Below, piece after piece: positions 27,879-36,980 of a stretch of DNA of 64,000 nt. The stretch spans positions 124,001 through 188,000 of the forward strand of contig JAAXKQ010000006.1 of assembly GCA_025612245.1 (NCBI GenBank). The letters run 5' to 3'. Positions within the stretch are counted from its first letter, which is position 1, and the number at the start of each line of letters is the position of its first letter. The position numbers and the translations under genes are program-made. The notes beneath the pieces are model-generated. The model did no database searches and was not told the origin of the DNA. It saw only the letters and a list, made by a program, of their open reading frames with translations. This stretch comes from Ignavibacteria bacterium (lineage in GTDB: Bacteria; Bacteroidota; Ignavibacteria; Ignavibacteriales; SURF-24).

Positions 27879-28328
27879 TTATATGGAAATACTGCTGGCC
27901 TGAATTTCTTCCGTATCTATGAATGCAGCCCTGATACCGCTGTAAGATTCCTCACCTTCTGAACCGGCATAATATTTCTTTACATACCGGCCATAAACTT
28001 CCTCACCATACCTGGCCTCTTCAACTTTTCTAATGACGCCGCGGCAAAGAATCTGAAGAAACTTGCTGCCTTTTACACCGGAATCCTCACTAGCCTCTTC
28101 GGTCTTGAAAGCCACAAAGCTGACATTGCTCTCGAAGTTGATGCTCAGGAAGACTTCGTCGGTCTCCTCAAAAAAGAAATAGACGTTTTTATCCAGATAT
28201 AAATAAGGAACCACAGCCTGAATGAGCTCTTCATCCTGGCTTATGAAACTGAGGACACCTGCTTTCTGTGCCAATAATTCCTTCTCAATTACAGTCATAT
28301 CTCTTATCTGAAGAATTCTGCTTTTCAT
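27879..28328 (-). CDS. probable flavin-binding split-barrel protein (PNPOx-like)
   Basis: The protein has 149 residues, is soluble and has no signal peptide. Its strand pattern suggests the six-stranded split barrel of the pyridoxamine-phosphate-oxidase-like superfamily. AGVLSFISQ is the first strand, AVVPYLYLDKNVYFF follows with the usual P-x-Y-x-x-D turn, then NVSFVAF and the later ILCRGVIRKVEE strand. Members bind FMN, F420 or haem, or none; the ligand cannot be told here. The acidic C-terminal part is family-poor. It is bracketed by a 13-bp inverted repeat (27848-27860 and 28416-28428). This is an assignment by pattern, moderately secure. Confidence 0.55.
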   Translation of the reverse strand: MKSRILQIRDMTVIEKELLAQKAGVLSFISQDEELIQAVVPYLYLDKNVYFFFEETDEVFLSINFESNVSFVAFKTEEASEDSGVKGSKFLQILCRGVIRKVEEARYGEEVYGRYVKKYYAGSEGEESYSGIRAAFIDTEEIQASSISI

Positions 28329-28415
28329 ATAAACTCCTTGTGTGTATTTAATGTCAATTTCCTGATTCGTCTCATTCCGGCACCTGAAAGAGGAAGGGAA
28401 AGACCACCTTTACTT

Positions 28416-28428
28416 CTGCCCCCGATAG
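28416..28428. repeat. right copy of a 13-bp inverted repeat
   Basis: CTGCCCCCGATAG, the reverse complement of 27848-27860, lies directly beyond the stop of the RDD gene and about 90 bases before the start of the split-barrel gene. Confidence 0.75.
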
Positions 28429-28429
28429 C

Positions 28430-28936
28430 TTACCTTTCAGACCGATAGCCTGTTTTGGCATTTCTTCTTAAAATGCAGACAGTTCCTGCAGCTATATCGC
28501 CAAGTCTTTTATTGCGTTTACTGGCCAGAATCGATATCAGGTCCGGCAAAATGAAAAACGGGGGTATAAAATAGGTACACCTAAGTAAATTCCGGACCAG
28601 AAGAGAATAAAAGTCCAACTCCTTTTTCCCCTCCTTAGCTACACATATTCCTGCAAGAAACTTGCCAGGTGTTTTTCCTTTCCAAAGCCACTCAAAAAGA
28701 ACGAAATATAGTTCAATTGCAAAAATAATAATACTGACCGACAGAGAAAACCGCCAGGCCGAAAAAATTATTTTGTATAAAAAGAAATCAAAATATTGGT
28801 TAAAAACAAATAAAAAAGTGACTAAAAGTATAATATGGTCGATAAAAAAAGCCACCCCCCGCCTGAAAATGCCTGCCTTAGGCAATGAGGTTCCGTTTCC
28901 GGAATCTGAAATGTCAATAATGCCATCTATATCCAC
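28430..28936 (-). CDS. RDD-family membrane protein
   Basis: The protein has 168 residues with three to four hydrophobic helices. The defining RDD features are the arginine in IFRRGVAFFIDHIILL followed by the acidic D, and the KGKTPGKFLAGICVA segment that precedes the last conserved RNLLR motif. RDD proteins are proposed transporters or membrane assembly factors; no specific function is known here. The start is a GTG about 13 bases after an AGGAG. It follows the nuclease gene by 19 bases and probably shares its message. Confidence 0.8.
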   Translation of the reverse strand: MDIDGIIDISDSGNGTSLPKAGIFRRGVAFFIDHIILLVTFLFVFNQYFDFFLYKIIFSAWRFSLSVSIIIFAIELYFVLFEWLWKGKTPGKFLAGICVAKEGKKELDFYSLLVRNLLRCTYFIPPFFILPDLISILASKRNKRLGDIAAGTVCILRRNAKTGYRSER

Positions 28937-28955
28937 AGAAGTTTTCCATCTCCTT

Positions 28956-31900
28956 TTACTGCATGACGCAGCGATTATCTAAAAAATAGCTGCAATAAGG
29001 GCAGTGCCTGGTGTTTTTACTGAACTGCTTCCTTCGTAGATTGTCAATAAGGCTGAAAAGCTCAATTGCTATGATCTCCAAATCCTCTTTTTTCAGTACC
29101 TGTCTAATTTCAACTTCAGGATGCCCTAGAAATATCAGCCTTAATTCCACCTCCACAGCTTCAGGGTACAACTTACTGATCAGGTAGGCATAAAACTTAA
29201 GCTGCGGCAGGTAACTTTCCTTTCTTGAAAGGGTTTCTTCCTGTCTAAGGGAATCTGACTTGTAATCTATTATAATGATCTTTTTCCCGTCAAAAATAAC
29301 TTTGTCCACTATCCCGTAGAGATAGAATTCTTTTTCCCTGACCAGCACTTCAAATTCATTTCTAAAGTTCTTATAACGCCTTAATTCCCCTGCAACTTTG
29401 GAATTTAGGTATAAACTCATCTCCCGGCTAATTGAATCCTTTAAGCGCTCCAGGTTCTCAATAGTTGCATCGGTAAAATGAAGGCTACTTTTTATCATCT
29501 CCTCAAGCCTATACTCATATTCACCGGTTTTGACTTCACCTTCAAGCAATTCATGCATGATCTTTCCTTTCACACCGGCAAATGAGGACCTCGCCTCCTC
29601 CTCTTCGGCCTTAAGATCCGAAAATTGTGGGAAATCCCTCCTGAAAGCTCTAAGAAGCTTCGAATAACCGATTTCATAGGTCAGGAAGTACTTAACCGGG
29701 CACTGCAGATACAGGGCAACTTTTGTTGCAGAGATCGTCTCTTCCTGCTGCCTGTCAGCCAGAGCATCTGTCTGAATGAGTTTTTCCTTCAGGCTGCCTG
29801 TCTCAACCTGACTTTCAATAAGGGATGCCGCCTGAAGGTCACTTATAACCGGTATAGTCAGAAAGAGGTTTTTTACTTCATTTATATAGCCGTCCTGGGT
29901 ACCCTTTAGAAAACTCTGTTCGAAGTTTATCTCTATCATCTCCCTTGGAAGCCCTGCTTTAAGCCCTGACAAGATCAGTCCCATAAATGACTCCGGATTA
30001 AACCTGAAGCCCGTCTTGTATGTTGCCGACACAAAAAGGTAATTCTTGGCCCTTGTCACTCCAACATAAAGTAGCCTTTTTATTTCTGCAAGGTTTTTCT
30101 TCCTGGAGATGAAATTATGCACCTGGACAATTGGCGCCTGGCGATATTCCTCAAAATAGCTTTCGTTTACGGGAATAGAACTAAGGAGTCCGAAATCCTT
30201 ATCAATGATTACCGATTTTGCTTTAACCTTATCCTGCTGCGCAAATTCATGGCAGGCGTATAGAAAGACAGCCTTAAATTCAAGCCCCTTGGCCTGGTGA
30301 ATAGTCATTATGCTGACGCATGAGCTTTCAGAATTAACCAGAGCCTGCCCTTCATCTTCAATGTTGGCAATGGCACTTTCAAGATAATTTATAAAATCGT
30401 ATAGCGTTTTATAACCGGCAGATGAAAAATCATGTGAAATAGAAATCAGCTTTTCAAGATTCGCAACCTCCTGCAGCCCGTTTGGTTTTGAGCTTAAAAC
30501 GGCAAGGTAGCTGCTTTCACGCACTATTTTACGCACCAATGAGGCAATGTCGTATTGATTGACAAGTGCAAGGTTACGGCTTAAGATAGAGGCAACTTCC
30601 TGCAATTTTGGCTTACCTTCGGCATAAGCAGCAAATGAGTCGAAAAAACTGCCTTTCTTTTTGAGCGATATCTCATAGATCTCCACGTCGGAAAGCGAGA
30701 AAAAGGGGGACCTCAATACGCTAACGAGTGCGGCATCATTCCCCCTGTTAAGAAGAAAGGAAAGATAATTATATATGTCTGAGATCATCTGCTTCTGGTA
30801 AAAGCCCGTGCCCCCGAGAATTGTAAAAGGAATAAGATGCCTGTTAAAGGCTCTTTCCAGCTCTTCAAAGGACTTCCTTTTTCTGCATAGAACCGCAATG
30901 TCATCAAACCTGAGAGCATCTGCACCCGCGTTTTTCTTTTCTTCCAGAAGGCTGATTATCCTCCTGGCAATGAGTTCAGCCTCAGTTGCAGACTTATCAG
31001 ATTTACCGGCCAGAATAATTTCAACAGAGCCCGGCGTGGATTCCTCCCGGGCACATACAAGGTCAGAATAACCAACTTCATTGTACAGTGGATCAGGGTC
31101 CTTAAAGAGGCTCCTAAAGAGGTAGTTCGTAAAAAGGCAGATCGCAGGAGACATCCTGAAGCTTTCAGGAAGACTGAGCAGGTTCTTCTGGCCTGAGGCG
31201 GCCATGATGTCTCCTTTAGTCCTGTTAAAAACCTTCAGCTCGGCATCCCGGAACATATAAATGCTCTGCTTTTCGTCGCCTACTACAAAAAGGTTGCCAT
31301 GCCTGAGGTAGTCAAGTACAGGCATAAATATCTCATACTGAACTTCGTTTGTATCCTGGTACTCATCAATCATTATGTAAAGGAATTTTTCTCTCAAGGC
31401 TTCGGAAACCTCGGGCCTGGTCAGTATTTTCTGCGTAAAGATCAGTATGTCCTCGAAATCGAGGTAGCCAAGCCGGCGCTTTTTCTCTCCATAGCTTGCA
31501 AGGGCCCAATTAAAAACGCTGATAAGACTTTTGCCGAAACGTGTCAGCTCCAGTTCAACGTTCTCATGGTCTTCCGGAAGCTCAAAGCCCGAAATCCGGG
31601 AGAAATAATCTTCCACCCTTTTTATCTCGCCATGTAAGGTTTCTCTTTGGCTGTCCAGATATCCCTGTTTTCTCAGGCTTGAAGTAGATGCTGCAATGAG
31701 CCTGCTTTTTAATTCGTTTAATAAGCCCAGTAGATTCTTAAAGTCACTTGTTACTTCAAGCTTCGAAGCAATAAGCCTTACCTCAAGGGCCAGAGTGTTA
31801 CCGGGTTTCAAGGAAAGCACTTTTTCGTTAATGACGGCGATGTCGCCAAGGAGCCTTTCCTTGCCCGATTCAATGAAGGGCAAGACAAATTGCTCAAATT

Positions 31901-32513
31901 TCCGGTAGAAAGACCTGCAAATTTCATCTTCATCCTGTAAATAGAGGCCTGAGGCAAGTTTAAGTATAGTCTTCCTTTTCTGTATCAGCGTGGCCACGGC
32001 ATTTTTCAGTGCGTTCTTTGAAGCAAATATCCTGAGGAGGTATTTAAGCTTTCCCGAGTTTTCTTCATCACTGATAAAATGCTTTATTGTTTCCTCAACA
32101 CTCAGGTCCAGCAGCTCATCTGAAATATTCTTGTCTATAGGGGTAAAATTGGCATCCAGCTCCGCTTCTAGCGGAAACTCACGCAATATATCGATACAGA
32201 AAGAGTGTATGGTGGAAATGTTTGCCGAAACCAGCTCACGCCTTATTCTTTCAATCGTTTTACGTTCACGGGAGTCAGTTGACTCAAGATAGCGCCTTTG
32301 AACCTCTTCGGAAATTTTTCTATACAATTCACCCGCAGCTTTATCGGTAAAGGTAATGGCAACGATGTTCCTCAGTGAAAGGTTTTCCTTCAGGGCAATT
32401 TCCACATAACGCCTGGAAAGGACGAACGTCTTTCCAGAACCTGCATTTGCAGTCAGGGAAATGTGATCCTTGTAATTTAAGGCAGCCTTTTGGTGTGGGG
32501 TAATTCCTGACAT
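28956..32513 (-). CDS. AddA/RecB-type UvrD helicase with C-terminal PD-(D/E)XK nuclease
   Basis: This 1185-residue enzyme is of the double-strand-break resection class. The N-terminal superfamily 1A helicase has Walker A TANAGSGKT (about 21-29), DEYQDTNEVQYEIF (Walker B, motif II), GDEKQSIYMFR (motif III), TIHQAKGLEF (motif V) and YVGVTRAKNYLFV (motif VI). The C-terminal nuclease has MHELLEG (H about 987), D1070, IIDYKSD (D1083, K1085) and Q1104. Cysteines 938, 1171, 1174 and 1182 (QCPVKY and the final HCPYCSYFLDNRC) are placed like an iron-sulfur staple known from AddB and Cas4 nucleases. No AddB-like gene adjoins. Upstream is a histidine kinase gene one base away. Confidence 0.85.
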   Translation of the reverse strand: MSGITPHQKAALNYKDHISLTANAGSGKTFVLSRRYVEIALKENLSLRNIVAITFTDKAAGELYRKISEEVQRRYLESTDSRERKTIERIRRELVSANISTIHSFCIDILREFPLEAELDANFTPIDKNISDELLDLSVEETIKHFISDEENSGKLKYLLRIFASKNALKNAVATLIQKRKTILKLASGLYLQDEDEICRSFYRKFEQFVLPFIESGKERLLGDIAVINEKVLSLKPGNTLALEVRLIASKLEVTSDFKNLLGLLNELKSRLIAASTSSLRKQGYLDSQRETLHGEIKRVEDYFSRISGFELPEDHENVELELTRFGKSLISVFNWALASYGEKKRRLGYLDFEDILIFTQKILTRPEVSEALREKFLYIMIDEYQDTNEVQYEIFMPVLDYLRHGNLFVVGDEKQSIYMFRDAELKVFNRTKGDIMAASGQKNLLSLPESFRMSPAICLFTNYLFRSLFKDPDPLYNEVGYSDLVCAREESTPGSVEIILAGKSDKSATEAELIARRIISLLEEKKNAGADALRFDDIAVLCRKRKSFEELERAFNRHLIPFTILGGTGFYQKQMISDIYNYLSFLLNRGNDAALVSVLRSPFFSLSDVEIYEISLKKKGSFFDSFAAYAEGKPKLQEVASILSRNLALVNQYDIASLVRKIVRESSYLAVLSSKPNGLQEVANLEKLISISHDFSSAGYKTLYDFINYLESAIANIEDEGQALVNSESSCVSIMTIHQAKGLEFKAVFLYACHEFAQQDKVKAKSVIIDKDFGLLSSIPVNESYFEEYRQAPIVQVHNFISRKKNLAEIKRLLYVGVTRAKNYLFVSATYKTGFRFNPESFMGLILSGLKAGLPREMIEINFEQSFLKGTQDGYINEVKNLFLTIPVISDLQAASLIESQVETGSLKEKLIQTDALADRQQEETISATKVALYLQCPVKYFLTYEIGYSKLLRAFRRDFPQFSDLKAEEEEARSSFAGVKGKIMHELLEGEVKTGEYEYRLEEMIKSSLHFTDATIENLERLKDSISREMSLYLNSKVAGELRRYKNFRNEFEVLVREKEFYLYGIVDKVIFDGKKIIIIDYKSDSLRQEETLSRKESYLPQLKFYAYLISKLYPEAVEVELRLIFLGHPEVEIRQVLKKEDLEIIAIELFSLIDNLRRKQFSKNTRHCPYCSYFLDNRCVMQ

Positions 32514-32514
32514 T

Positions 32515-35500
32515 TTACCGCATTTTTTTAAATTGAAGGAGAATCCTCGTACCTTTTTCTGAGGATTCGACTATGCTTATACTGCCGCCAATTCCTTCCA
32601 TAAACTTTTTAGCGATCTTAAGGCCCAGGCCCATTCCCTTTTGTTTTGTGGTAAAGTTGGGTTCAAATATCCTTTCTATGAATTCCCCTGGAATTCCCCT
32701 TCCGTTGTCACTGATCTCCAGGTTTATTACTTCTCCGTCTGTTTCCTGAGCCTTAAGGCCTACTTCTGTTGCGCCCGCCTGGATTGAATTTCGTATAAGG
32801 TTTATTATTGTCCTTTTGAGCTGGTCCCTGTCGGCCTCTACAATAAGATCCGTAGAAGCGCCTTCAATTGCAATTTTTACGTTCCCTTCCACGTAAAGAT
32901 CGCATGCTTCCTGTATTATCTCCCTGATGTCTACCTTTTCCATCTTGAGGTTTGGCATCCTGGCAAAGCCGGAAAACTCGGAGGCAATATTGCTAAGCGT
33001 GTCAATCTGGTTTATGATTGTCCTGGATACCTTGTCGAATATCGCATCAAATTTCGGTGACCGGTCCTTGTAGGCGGTCATTAACTGCTGGACTGCCAGT
33101 TTCATTGGGGTAAGCGGGTTTTTGATCTCGTGCGCTACCTGGCGGGCCATCTCCTTCCAGGCGGATTCCCTTTCCATCTGAGCAAGCTCTGCCTGGCTCC
33201 TCCTGAGTTCCTTGATCATTGAATTAAACCCGTTGACAAGGTCCCTGATCTCGCCCTTCTGCTTATTCCTAACCTCAAAATTTAAGTCGCCGCCCGCAAC
33301 AGAAATAGTTGCCCTGGTAAGTCCCCGGATGGGAGAGGATATCCTGTTGGCAAGAAGCGTGCTGATGATTATGACAAGTATGGTAGCAAAAAAGTAGCTG
33401 CCGAAAAGAAATATGTCCACCTCCTCACCCGTAATTGGAAGCGATATTTTGTTAAACATGTCGCTTACCTTTAGCACATATTCCATCCCGTCTAGAGTAA
33501 CCTTGCTATAAATGGAATTATAGCTGTAATCCTCCACCTCCTCGCTCATATCGTACTTTGTATATCCCTGGAAGAAAAGTTTGCTGAAAGCCGAAGGATT
33601 TATTACTTCAGGCACAAGTCCGGCCCTTGAATATTCCTCACGCGTGCTGAAAATCTGACGCTTACCCGAATAGAGCGAAAAATCCAGGTTAAGATCCCTT
33701 GAAGCCTCAGACAATATAAGGTTAAGAGGCTTGCTTTTATCCTCCTTCAAGTGCTCCTTCACGTAATTTTCAAGGTTTGAAGAGTTCTGCCCCAGCTTCA
33801 GTAAAATCAAATCCCTGTTTTTCTCCTCCGTAAGACTCCTGTTGTAGAAAGCCATGAAGATCAGGGGCAGCAGTGAAATAAAAAGAAAAGCTCCGAGCAG
33901 CTGTGCCCTGAATGTGTACTTAATAAAGCCCGGCTTTCTGAGCTGTGTTCCGTAAAGAGAGAGCAATAGCACGATTATAAAAATGCTGTGAATGAAAAAT
34001 ACTTTTAAAAAGTTATAAAGGCTCCAGGAGAAGGTTTTTTCCCTTAAGAGCACGGCTATTGTTCTTAAACTGTCCCCTTCAATTTCCCTGAGTATATAAG
34101 TCGTATAATTCTCATCATCCACCCTCAGCGTTGTCCAGGCTTCCCTTTGATCCTGATTGGTGTACAATATGCTTTTCGTATAAGTATCGGCAGGAGTTAT
34201 ATCGCCATAAACGTTTTTCAGTTTGTCATTTTCAAACTCAAAGACCTTCAGCTTTTCAAAGCTAACGGTGGAATTTGCAGAATTAAAATTGGAGGCCAGA
34301 AACGGGGGAAGACTGCTGAGCTTATAGTTGCTGGGATTAAAAAGCACCGTAGCTACAATGTAGCCTAAAAGGACGTTATCCTCTTTGATCGGCACAATAC
34401 CCGAGATGATCTTCCCTTCAATGCCTTCAGGCTTGTAGTTGTTGAATATCTGAATATCTTCCCCTTCGTAATTCAGGACCATGGGTGTAACCCTGTAGAC
34501 CGGATTTATGTCTACGCCAAAGCTGCCCAGTATTCTTTTCTCCCTGTCAAGAAGCGTCACCGAGGAGCGCATTGCCTCACGCTGAAGCGAACTCTGCGAC
34601 CAGATCATAAAGGCCGTGGTTTCGAAATTTGTACCCTGTTCCTTTAAGGCTTTGATGGTTTCCTGGCTTCTTGTAGAGTTTATGAGCGCCTCTCGGACAA
34701 GGAACTCAAGCCACTCGTCGCTGGCTCTTGTCAGCTCATAAGCCGTAGTCTTAAGGGATTCCTTTTCAAGGGATGAGTTATAGTAGTTGAGCAGACTTAT
34801 TGTTATTAACGAGGAGACGAGTGCAAAATAGACGTAGTTATAGAGTACCTTGCCTTCTTCAAAATATACCTTATAGGATAGTACAAAGGTAAAGGTCAGG
34901 AACAATACCCTGATTAAAGGAGTCCCCTGCGGCTCATGCTGCGCCAGGTCATAGATAATTCCCGAAGCCTGAAAGATTATAAACAAAGCCAGAATGCTTT
35001 TCTTTATTTTACCCTTTTCTAGAGACGGGATATAAAAAAATACCGTAAGCAGTATGGAAACAGCAATAAGAACTGCCCCCATTCCTAAAAGAAGAACATT
35101 CAACTGCATTAAAGCAGCCGGGTAGTCGGGAATTAACCCCGGCTCCCTGAAGTATCTAAGTGATGAATCGAATATTACACTCCTGATCGAAGCCCCAAGC
35201 CCCCTCAGGAAAACCAGGTAAAGCAGGACGGATATTCCGGTAAGGACTACGAAAAGGAACAAATTTACCCTTTCTTCCCTTTTGCCCGCCTTTACTTTTG
35301 AAACTACATTGCCGTAGATATTAACGCAGATAAAAAGGGCAAAGATGACCGTAATAAAGAATTCCAGCGGCGACTTTACAATTCCAAAGCCGAATGCAGA
35401 GGCAAAGAAAGAGGCATTCGTAAGAGGCCCTTCAAAGAACTTTGCCGGTACTTCCAGGAAAAACAGGGCAAACCTGAGCCCAACGGTAAACATAATCAGC

Positions 35501-36375
35501 ACCGAAGACTTAAGAAGCCTGCTTTTCACACTCCTTATTTCACTGTAAAAGCCTGAGAGTAATCCGACAAGACCTGCAATTGCGAGTATAGACTGCAGAT
35601 CGATGAAAAAGTCCCTGAGGTTTGCCTGGCTTAAATCCCTTGCAGGCTTTAGGAACGTGACAACGGCTATCTGATGGTTTTTGCTGTTTTCAACGGGGAT
35701 TGAATATTTCCTCCCATCCAGGCTCATTTGTGCAATCGGGGAATAATCTATCTCAAAGGGGGTGAGGAACTCGCTGGTAAATTTGTCAGTCAGGCTTATC
35801 TGCCTGTAGTAATCGTTTTGTATGCGATAATATTTTTCAACCGGAAGGCTCACAGACTCATAGTATATTCTGCCGCCAAGGCGGATTGTATCCTTGAGCG
35901 TCAGGTATGTATAAAGCCCACTCCTGAAAAAGTGCACTTCACCCGGGTCGTAGAGAATCGGGAAAAACCTCTCCTGCGGAATTGCAATTTCATCCGTCCA
36001 GGCAATCAGGTCCTCATTTCCGTTGAATACTTCGACCGAGTAGCCGCGAAAATCCTTTCCTGCAAGTGACTCGATGAGACTCTGAGGGTTAGCTTCACCC
36101 TGTTTTGCCATTGCCCTTATAAGGTTTTTTACCTCATAGCTTTTCTTGAGGACGTCACTCTCCTGAGTCTTGAGGCTGGAGGTAACAGAAGTCTCAATGG
36201 AAGCAATCAGCTTATTTAGTTCTTTCTCCCAATTCTGCTGCCTGCTTTCAATCATTACAGGTGAGACTATGCCCGAGACCAGAATCAGAAAAGCAGATAA
36301 ATAAAAAACCGTAAAATACTTTTTGCTGCCCTTCCAGAAGTATTTTTTTAATATTTTTTTATATTTGCCTGACAT
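32515..36375 (-). CDS. NtrY-like membrane histidine kinase with large sensory region
   Basis: The protein has 1286 residues. An N-terminal helix (about 19-40) and an extracytoplasmic domain (about 45-255) are followed by a block of about eight helices (255-530). A second outside domain (about 530-770) and more helices around 790-840 come next, then a third short outside region and a helix before HAMP (about 1005-1058). HisKA follows with VAHEIKNPLTP (phospho-acceptor H1082), then HATPase_c with INLIRNS (N box), DNGRGIP and KGMGLGL. The HisKA region resembles NtrY. No response regulator adjoins, so its partner is elsewhere, possibly the orphan PorX (inference only). It overlaps the upstream DUF4783 gene by one base. 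Confidence 0.88.
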   Translation of the reverse strand: MSGKYKKILKKYFWKGSKKYFTVFYLSAFLILVSGIVSPVMIESRQQNWEKELNKLIASIETSVTSSLKTQESDVLKKSYEVKNLIRAMAKQGEANPQSLIESLAGKDFRGYSVEVFNGNEDLIAWTDEIAIPQERFFPILYDPGEVHFFRSGLYTYLTLKDTIRLGGRIYYESVSLPVEKYYRIQNDYYRQISLTDKFTSEFLTPFEIDYSPIAQMSLDGRKYSIPVENSKNHQIAVVTFLKPARDLSQANLRDFFIDLQSILAIAGLVGLLSGFYSEIRSVKSRLLKSSVLIMFTVGLRFALFFLEVPAKFFEGPLTNASFFASAFGFGIVKSPLEFFITVIFALFICVNIYGNVVSKVKAGKREERVNLFLFVVLTGISVLLYLVFLRGLGASIRSVIFDSSLRYFREPGLIPDYPAALMQLNVLLLGMGAVLIAVSILLTVFFYIPSLEKGKIKKSILALFIIFQASGIIYDLAQHEPQGTPLIRVLFLTFTFVLSYKVYFEEGKVLYNYVYFALVSSLITISLLNYYNSSLEKESLKTTAYELTRASDEWLEFLVREALINSTRSQETIKALKEQGTNFETTAFMIWSQSSLQREAMRSSVTLLDREKRILGSFGVDINPVYRVTPMVLNYEGEDIQIFNNYKPEGIEGKIISGIVPIKEDNVLLGYIVATVLFNPSNYKLSSLPPFLASNFNSANSTVSFEKLKVFEFENDKLKNVYGDITPADTYTKSILYTNQDQREAWTTLRVDDENYTTYILREIEGDSLRTIAVLLREKTFSWSLYNFLKVFFIHSIFIIVLLLSLYGTQLRKPGFIKYTFRAQLLGAFLFISLLPLIFMAFYNRSLTEEKNRDLILLKLGQNSSNLENYVKEHLKEDKSKPLNLILSEASRDLNLDFSLYSGKRQIFSTREEYSRAGLVPEVINPSAFSKLFFQGYTKYDMSEEVEDYSYNSIYSKVTLDGMEYVLKVSDMFNKISLPITGEEVDIFLFGSYFFATILVIIISTLLANRISSPIRGLTRATISVAGGDLNFEVRNKQKGEIRDLVNGFNSMIKELRRSQAELAQMERESAWKEMARQVAHEIKNPLTPMKLAVQQLMTAYKDRSPKFDAIFDKVSRTIINQIDTLSNIASEFSGFARMPNLKMEKVDIREIIQEACDLYVEGNVKIAIEGASTDLIVEADRDQLKRTIINLIRNSIQAGATEVGLKAQETDGEVINLEISDNGRGIPGEFIERIFEPNFTTKQKGMGLGLKIAKKFMEGIGGSISIVESSEKGTRILLQFKKMR

Positions 36376-36848
36376 CAGTTAATCGTAATCTGGGAAATCT
36401 TCCAACTATTTCCAAATAGTTTTAAGGAGATATATACCTGTGCAGTTCCCCTTACCCCCCTGGATTCATATCTGTAGTAACCCGAGGCATAAGGATTATC
36501 GGTCCTCTCGTTTACAGTAAGGAACCTGAAACTGACAGGTTTGTAGATACGCGAAAAATCCTGCAGTATATAAAATACCTGGGTAGCACTGTAATATCCG
36601 GTAATGCCGTTGGGTAAGCTTAAATAGGTCTGAGAACTGATATTGTTAGAAAATTTGTTAATATCCCGGAGAGAAAATCCCTCTTCGATTTTGTTAAAAA
36701 TCACCCTCGGAACGTCACCTGTAAGCTTTTGGTCCTTGAGCTGTCCTTTGGGATTAAAAGACTGGGGATACAAAACTTCACATAATGCTATCCAGATACT
36801 AAAGGAAAGAATTATATAAAAAGACTTCCGTATCATTAAAAATTGCAT
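36375..36848 (-). CDS. secreted DUF4783-like protein
   Basis: The protein has 157 residues with an N-terminal signal peptide (hydrophobic SFYIILSFSIWIALCEV, about 9-25). The mature part (VFNKIEEGFSLRDINKFS onward) has the alternating helix and strand pattern of an NTF2-like/DUF4783 domain, widespread in Bacteroidota-like genomes and without known function. It overlaps the histidine kinase start by one base, so both are made from one message. A role in the kinase's periplasmic sensing is possible but only inferred from position. Confidence 0.6.
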   Translation of the reverse strand: MQFLMIRKSFYIILSFSIWIALCEVLYPQSFNPKGQLKDQKLTGDVPRVIFNKIEEGFSLRDINKFSNNISSQTYLSLPNGITGYYSATQVFYILQDFSRIYKPVSFRFLTVNERTDNPYASGYYRYESRGVRGTAQVYISLKLFGNSWKISQITIN

Positions 36849-36884
36849 TAAAATTAAACATCAATCCAAATATAAACAGCAAAA

Positions 36885-36920
36885 ACAGAAAAAGCATACT
36901 AAAAAGTACGCTTTTTCTGT
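36885..36920 (-). terminator. terminator after the FnIII lipoprotein gene
   Basis: The arms at 36885-36900 and 36905-36920 pair over 16 bases (one G-U or A-C position depending on strand) around an AAAA/UUUU loop. A-rich and T-rich runs flank it, allowing bidirectional action. Confidence 0.8.
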
Positions 36921-36980
36921 TCAGCTTCACTTCCTGAACTAATTAGCCCTTTACTTAATGACCTTTTGAGCCGTTGAATT

